From: Epiperipatus broadwayi | Taxonomy: Eukaryota > Onychophora > Udeonychophora > Euonychophora > Peripatidae | Direction of reading: 5' to 3' | Length of the DNA: 64,000 nucleotides | Assembly: GCA_028023455.1 (NCBI GenBank) | Contig: JAQFVV010000036.1 | Location: 8,243,576 to 8,307,575, forward strand | Shown: positions 60,125 to 64,000 of the stretch, one piece after another | How the letters are laid out: each line of letters opens with the position of its first letter | Numbering within the stretch: the first letter of the stretch is position 1 | Program-made: the position numbers and the translations under genes | Notes under the pieces: model-generated | What the model saw: the letters and a program-made list of their open reading frames with translations, nothing else | Told to the model about the DNA's origin: nothing | Databases searched by the model: none

Positions 60125-62375
60125 TGTAACGAGCACAGACGTTCGTTACATTGTTTTTTTTTTATATATATTATTAAACAAGTTAAAATAAAAAGTTCGC
60201 ATTTAAAAACTTTCTTTAAAAATTGAAATTAAAATATCGTCTTAAACTCTTATATATTAAGTCGCACAGATAATGAAAAATTATTAAAATAAAATTTTTA
60301 TTAAAGAAAAAGGTATTTTTAAAACTAAATTTTAAAAAAGATTTGGAGATAAAATTATATCTTTAAATTTGTCTTGAAATATATTTTTGATTTGGAAAAC
60401 AGGGTAATTAATTAGAAATGGAAATGATTGTTAATTAGTTAAATTAAAACCAGCCTTGAGCATTTAAATGTAATAACCTCAGTCAGATAGAAAAAAAAAC
60501 AATAGAAACTGATTAGCCAATGAAAGAAATCCATTTGGGAAATCGGACCTCAGCGAAAGAATCATCACTCCATGACGCAATGTTAATTCAATCCTTGACA
60601 TTAATATAAAAAGGACAGGTTTTGGAAAGCTTGGTAGTTAGTGAATGAGGAGTGACTGGAAATTGATTATTACGATGTGACTATATGTAGTAGTCCGGAG
60701 TTGGAGGAATTGACAGACGCACGGTCAATTCTTTCAGCTGTTAAAGAAGGGAGAAATGAACTATCGTTTCCTACATTGAGGACCAACTAAATTAAAAAAC
60801 CTCCGAATGAATAAATAAAACAACGGCTAAATGGATACCAATTTTAGGACGGCGTGGGAATTTACGTTCATGGCAAGCAACGGATAAAGTTGGACGTTTT
60901 AAAAATCGTAAGAACTTATATATTCACTTGAAACAATAAGAACTCTAAATTTTAAAACTTTTTAGTAAATAATGCAATAGAATCCTATCTGACCAAACTA
61001 AATTAATAATGTTATTTGATGTATTTTTTTTCTTATTTATTTTGTAAAATCATTTCCATTTATTTATTTTTTGTTCTTTAAGTTTTATTATGATTGTTGT
61101 TTTCCGTTAAATTAATTATAAAAAAATGTTAAACTTAAGTCGGGCGTGAATGGCTGTATCGATTTGTAAAGATATATTAAGGGAGGGTAATCTTGGGTTG
61201 TTCATTTCGTAGTTGAATTGGTTCAATGGATTGGATATATTTATGTAATTAGTAGGTGTAATATGAGATCCGCTACGGGCAGGATTATAGATATACGCCA
61301 CACACCCTCTGTTTGCCTATGGATGGGTTTGTAAGTCGGCAGAATACCGCAGCCCATTCCTATGGAGTTTTTAGTTTATTGATCTACTTGCCCACAGATG
61401 TCACATCCCTGTGGGTGGAGAGTCAATGTCGTTTCTATTTCTACATATTGTTCAGATGTACATTCCTGACAATATTGTTGTGTTGTCGTATCATGCTACA
61501 TTGAATACATGAATGTATCAGATGGATTGGCGCCAGTTGATTGCGAAATGTGTTGCCTAAGGTTAAGTAGGGATAGAATATTTTATTTTCAAATGCAAAT
61601 CTATGTAGTCGATTCAGGCTCGATCCTAAATAAAACTATTAAATTTAAGTTGTTTATAGACGCTTGCATGGATTGTTTATCGGTTAACTATGTTTTGCGT
61701 TTCATATTTGATCAAAATATATAGACATTCGATAAATAATGATACCTTACGGTGAGTATCTAAAAATGTATTTATTCGGATGTCTTTTAAGTTATTGGTG
61801 ACGATGCAAGTATCTTACGATGAATACTAGAGGGTTTCTTATAATTCCCTATGCAATTGTCAGTAATCAATAATTTTGTATTTTGATCGTTTATGTTTAC
61901 TTTGAAATGTTTTTGACCGTTGAAATCTATGTAACCGATCTATAGCAACATATTAAACAGGTTTATAAGCCCATCTGTGCGAACTTGATTAAAAATGTAA
62001 ATTTATAATATAATAGTAACTCAATGTAAATTAAAGTAAAATCAAAGTTAAAAATAATGTTAAATGTTTAAATGTAAATCACTAAAATAATTTTAAACCT
62101 TATATATATGTGCATAAATAAATCTGTTTGTATGATAATTACTGGCAGTGGCTTACTTTATTCTTTTATATACTAGTAAATGATATTATTAAATCTCTGC
62201 TATTCCACTGAGCTAGTGACAATGGGCTAACGATCTAAATATGTAAATAAAGTGGAATCCTAACAGCGCGTATCTGCCTACTCTATAAATTTTTCTAGGC
62301 TCAAATGCCTAGATGGCGCCCTTTGGTAGTGCGGTGCGGTGCGATGCGATCTACCACTTCGTTTGGATCGTTATA
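60125..62375 (+). mobile_element. Probable 5' LTR of a young LTR element
   Basis: It starts TGTAACGA, which is self-complementary to TCGTTACA 18 bases later. At least 851 bp (60125-60975) recur at 63147-64000 with a 3-base difference in a T run and two G-to-A changes. A TATA box lies at 60605-60610 and an aataaa signal at 62246-62251. The end is placed at 62375, where tcgttata (a damaged TCGTTACA) precedes a primer-site-like tggcgtcccaagtgtggc. That gives an unusually long LTR of 2.25 kb. The end cannot be verified because the second copy runs off the window. Confidence 0.6.
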
Positions 62376-63146
62376 ATTGGCGTCCCAAGTGTGGCCTTAC
62401 CTCAGAGATTGACCCTGAGAAGGGGAATTAATGCTGAAATTTCCGATCTTTAATAAACCACAAATACCCTGAGCAAATTTTATCAAAATGAATGTTTTAT
62501 CTGCTTACATAAGTCGGATATTTTTAAATTTTATAAAAGCACTGCCAGCAAGAAATTGCGCATATATATTAAATAAAAGAAAGTATAAATAATTTTAAAA
62601 CTAATTTTTGTAAATTAAAAAGAAAATCAAAAGGTTGCATTGGATATGTCTTTTTTTTGTTAATATATATTTATGCGTTAACGTGTATAGGCGCACAGCC
62701 ACGGAAGTTTATGATCGAAATGTGGTACCTTACGATGAGTACCGTTGGGAATTTACGTCAGTGTAATCCTATTTATGCATTTCAATCAGTCATAAATAAG
62801 TTGGTGGTAGTTATAATTGTGCTGCAAATATACACGTATAAATCCATTATCTTGGAACATATTTATCTCAATGCAACCTTCCTAAATAAGTTAAATAATT
62901 TGTTTGTCATGCCGTAAGTAGAAATCAAATGGATAAAATAAAATAGAATTCTCGGGGGGGAGGGGTGTTAACGTAAATGGTCCTTAGGTAGGCGATGGTC
63001 AACATTTTCTTTTTCTTTTTGTATATAGTTTTTTGTAAAATTATTAACTGAATGTTTGTAAATTTTGTTAATACCGTAATTACTAACCCTAAGTAAAATA
63101 TTTTTTTTTTTTTTGATCATTTTTTTTTTAAGTAACTTTACTGATA
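62376..63146 (+). mobile_element. Interior of the LTR element, apparently non-coding
   Basis: A candidate primer-binding site begins tggcgtccc at 62378. No gag or pol motif is present; the frame at 62657-62917 shows no known domain. A strong purine tract (G7AG4) at 62954-62965 is followed by TGTTAACG, which looks like a polypurine tract plus LTR start but lies 180 bp before the actual repeat. With this short interior the element would be non-autonomous, of TRIM/LARD type. Confidence 0.45.
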
Positions 63147-64000
63147 TGTAACGAGCACAGACGTTCGTTACATTGTTTTTTTTTTTTTATATATATTATT
63201 AAACAAGTTAAAATAAAAAGTTCGCATTTAAAAACTTTCTTTAAAAATTGAAATTAAAATATCGTCTTAAACTCTTATATATTAAGTCGCACAGATAATG
63301 AAAAATTATTAAAATAAAATTTTTATTAAAGAAAAAGGTATTTTTAAAACTAAATTTTAAAAAAGATTTGGAGATAAAATTATATCTTTAAATTTGTCTT
63401 GAAATATATTTTTGATTTGGAAAACAGGGTAATTAATTAGAAATGGAAATGATTGTTAATTAGTTAAATTAAAACCAGCCTTGAGCATTTAAATGTAATA
63501 ACCTCAGTCAGATAGAAAAAAAAACAATAGAAACTGATTAGCCAATGAAAGAAATCCATTTGGGAAATCGGACCTCAGCGAAAGAATCATCACTCCATGA
63601 CGCAATGTTAATTCAATCCTTGACATTAATATAAAAAGGACAGGTTTTGAAAAGCTTGGTAGTTAATGAATGAGGAGTGACTGGAAATTGATTATTACGA
63701 TGTGACTATATGTAGTAGTCCGGAGTTGGAGGAATTGACAGACGCACGGTCAATTCTTTCAGCTGTTAAAGAAGGGAGAAATGAACTATCGTTTCCTACA
63801 TTGAGGACCAACTAAATTAAAAAACCTCCGAATGAATAAATAAAACAACGGCTAAATGGATACCAATTTTAGGACGGCGTGGGAATTTACGTTCATGGCA
63901 AGCAACGGATAAAGTTGGACGTTTTAAAAATCGTAAGAACTTATATATTCACTTGAAACAATAAGAACTCTAAATTTTAAAACTTTTTAGTAAATAATGC
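63147..64000 (+). mobile_element. Second copy of the long repeat (probable 3' LTR, cut by window end)
   Basis: It matches 60125-60975 at about 99.7 percent to the last base of the window, including the TATA box and the TGTAACGA...TCGTTACA head. Alternatively, the two copies are units of a tandem array with a 3,022-bp period; sequence beyond the window would decide. Confidence 0.8.

Overview
The window reads as AT-rich, gene-poor animal (invertebrate) nuclear DNA built almost entirely from mobile-element debris. The species cannot be fixed from the sequence. The animal assignment rests on the element set: RTE-type LINEs ending in a short ATC/TGA tail, Penelope-like elements (PLEs) with GIY-YIG endonuclease, a Ty3/gypsy element, a very short tRNA-derived SINE, and hammerhead-ribozyme (HHR) elements. 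I see no intact host gene, no rRNA, no ordinary tRNA gene and no CRISPR. Every recognisable protein-coding stretch is a decayed transposon ORF.

Layout. 0-5 kb: three copies of a foldback HHR element (family H1), an RTE 3' end, a second-family HHR copy and a hairpin with a tRNA-like B box. 5-9.2 kb: anonymous AT-rich DNA, a SINE, two small tandem duplications, then a 0.6 kb foldback with two opposed consensus-like hammerheads. 9.4-15 kb: H1 copies and a long decayed RTE copy. 15.9-16.7 kb: a plus-strand PLE remnant. 18.1-23.1 kb: an old gypsy element (LTR, gag zinc knuckle, protease end, integrase, polypurine tract, LTR) that has lost its reverse transcriptase (RT). It carries two H1 copies in its 5' LTR and a SINE in gag. 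23.9-27.2 kb: a minus-strand LINE with an H1 insertion. 27.4-33.6 kb: another H1 copy, tandem repeats and anonymous DNA. 34.1-40 kb: RTE copies, one split by an H1 copy with an apparently intact hammerhead. 40.8-41.4 kb: the C-terminal end of another LINE. 44-46.5 kb: palindromic elements. 49.0-50.6 kb: a minus-strand PLE (RT YVDD plus GIY-YIG) with HHR-like sequence on both sides. 56.1-58.8 kb: two PLE 3' halves arranged as large inverted repeats, with an HHR element between them. 60.1-64.0 kb: two near-identical long direct repeats 3,022 bp apart, most likely LTRs of a young non-autonomous LTR element.

The most interesting system is the hammerhead network. At least thirteen H1 copies (49-535 bp) lie in the window, and most are bounded by 8-15 bp target-site duplications. 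Three empty sites or split hosts confirm the boundaries. Many copies are inverted dimers. One is longer than unit length, with its end sequence repeated 450 bp apart, as expected if the template was a circular or tandem self-cleaving RNA. One H1 copy also abuts the 5' end of the PLE at 49-50.4 kb. This supports a model in which PLE machinery mobilises retrozyme-like ribozyme RNAs. PLE-hammerhead association is established knowledge; this family and its foldback form are inferred here from sequence alone.
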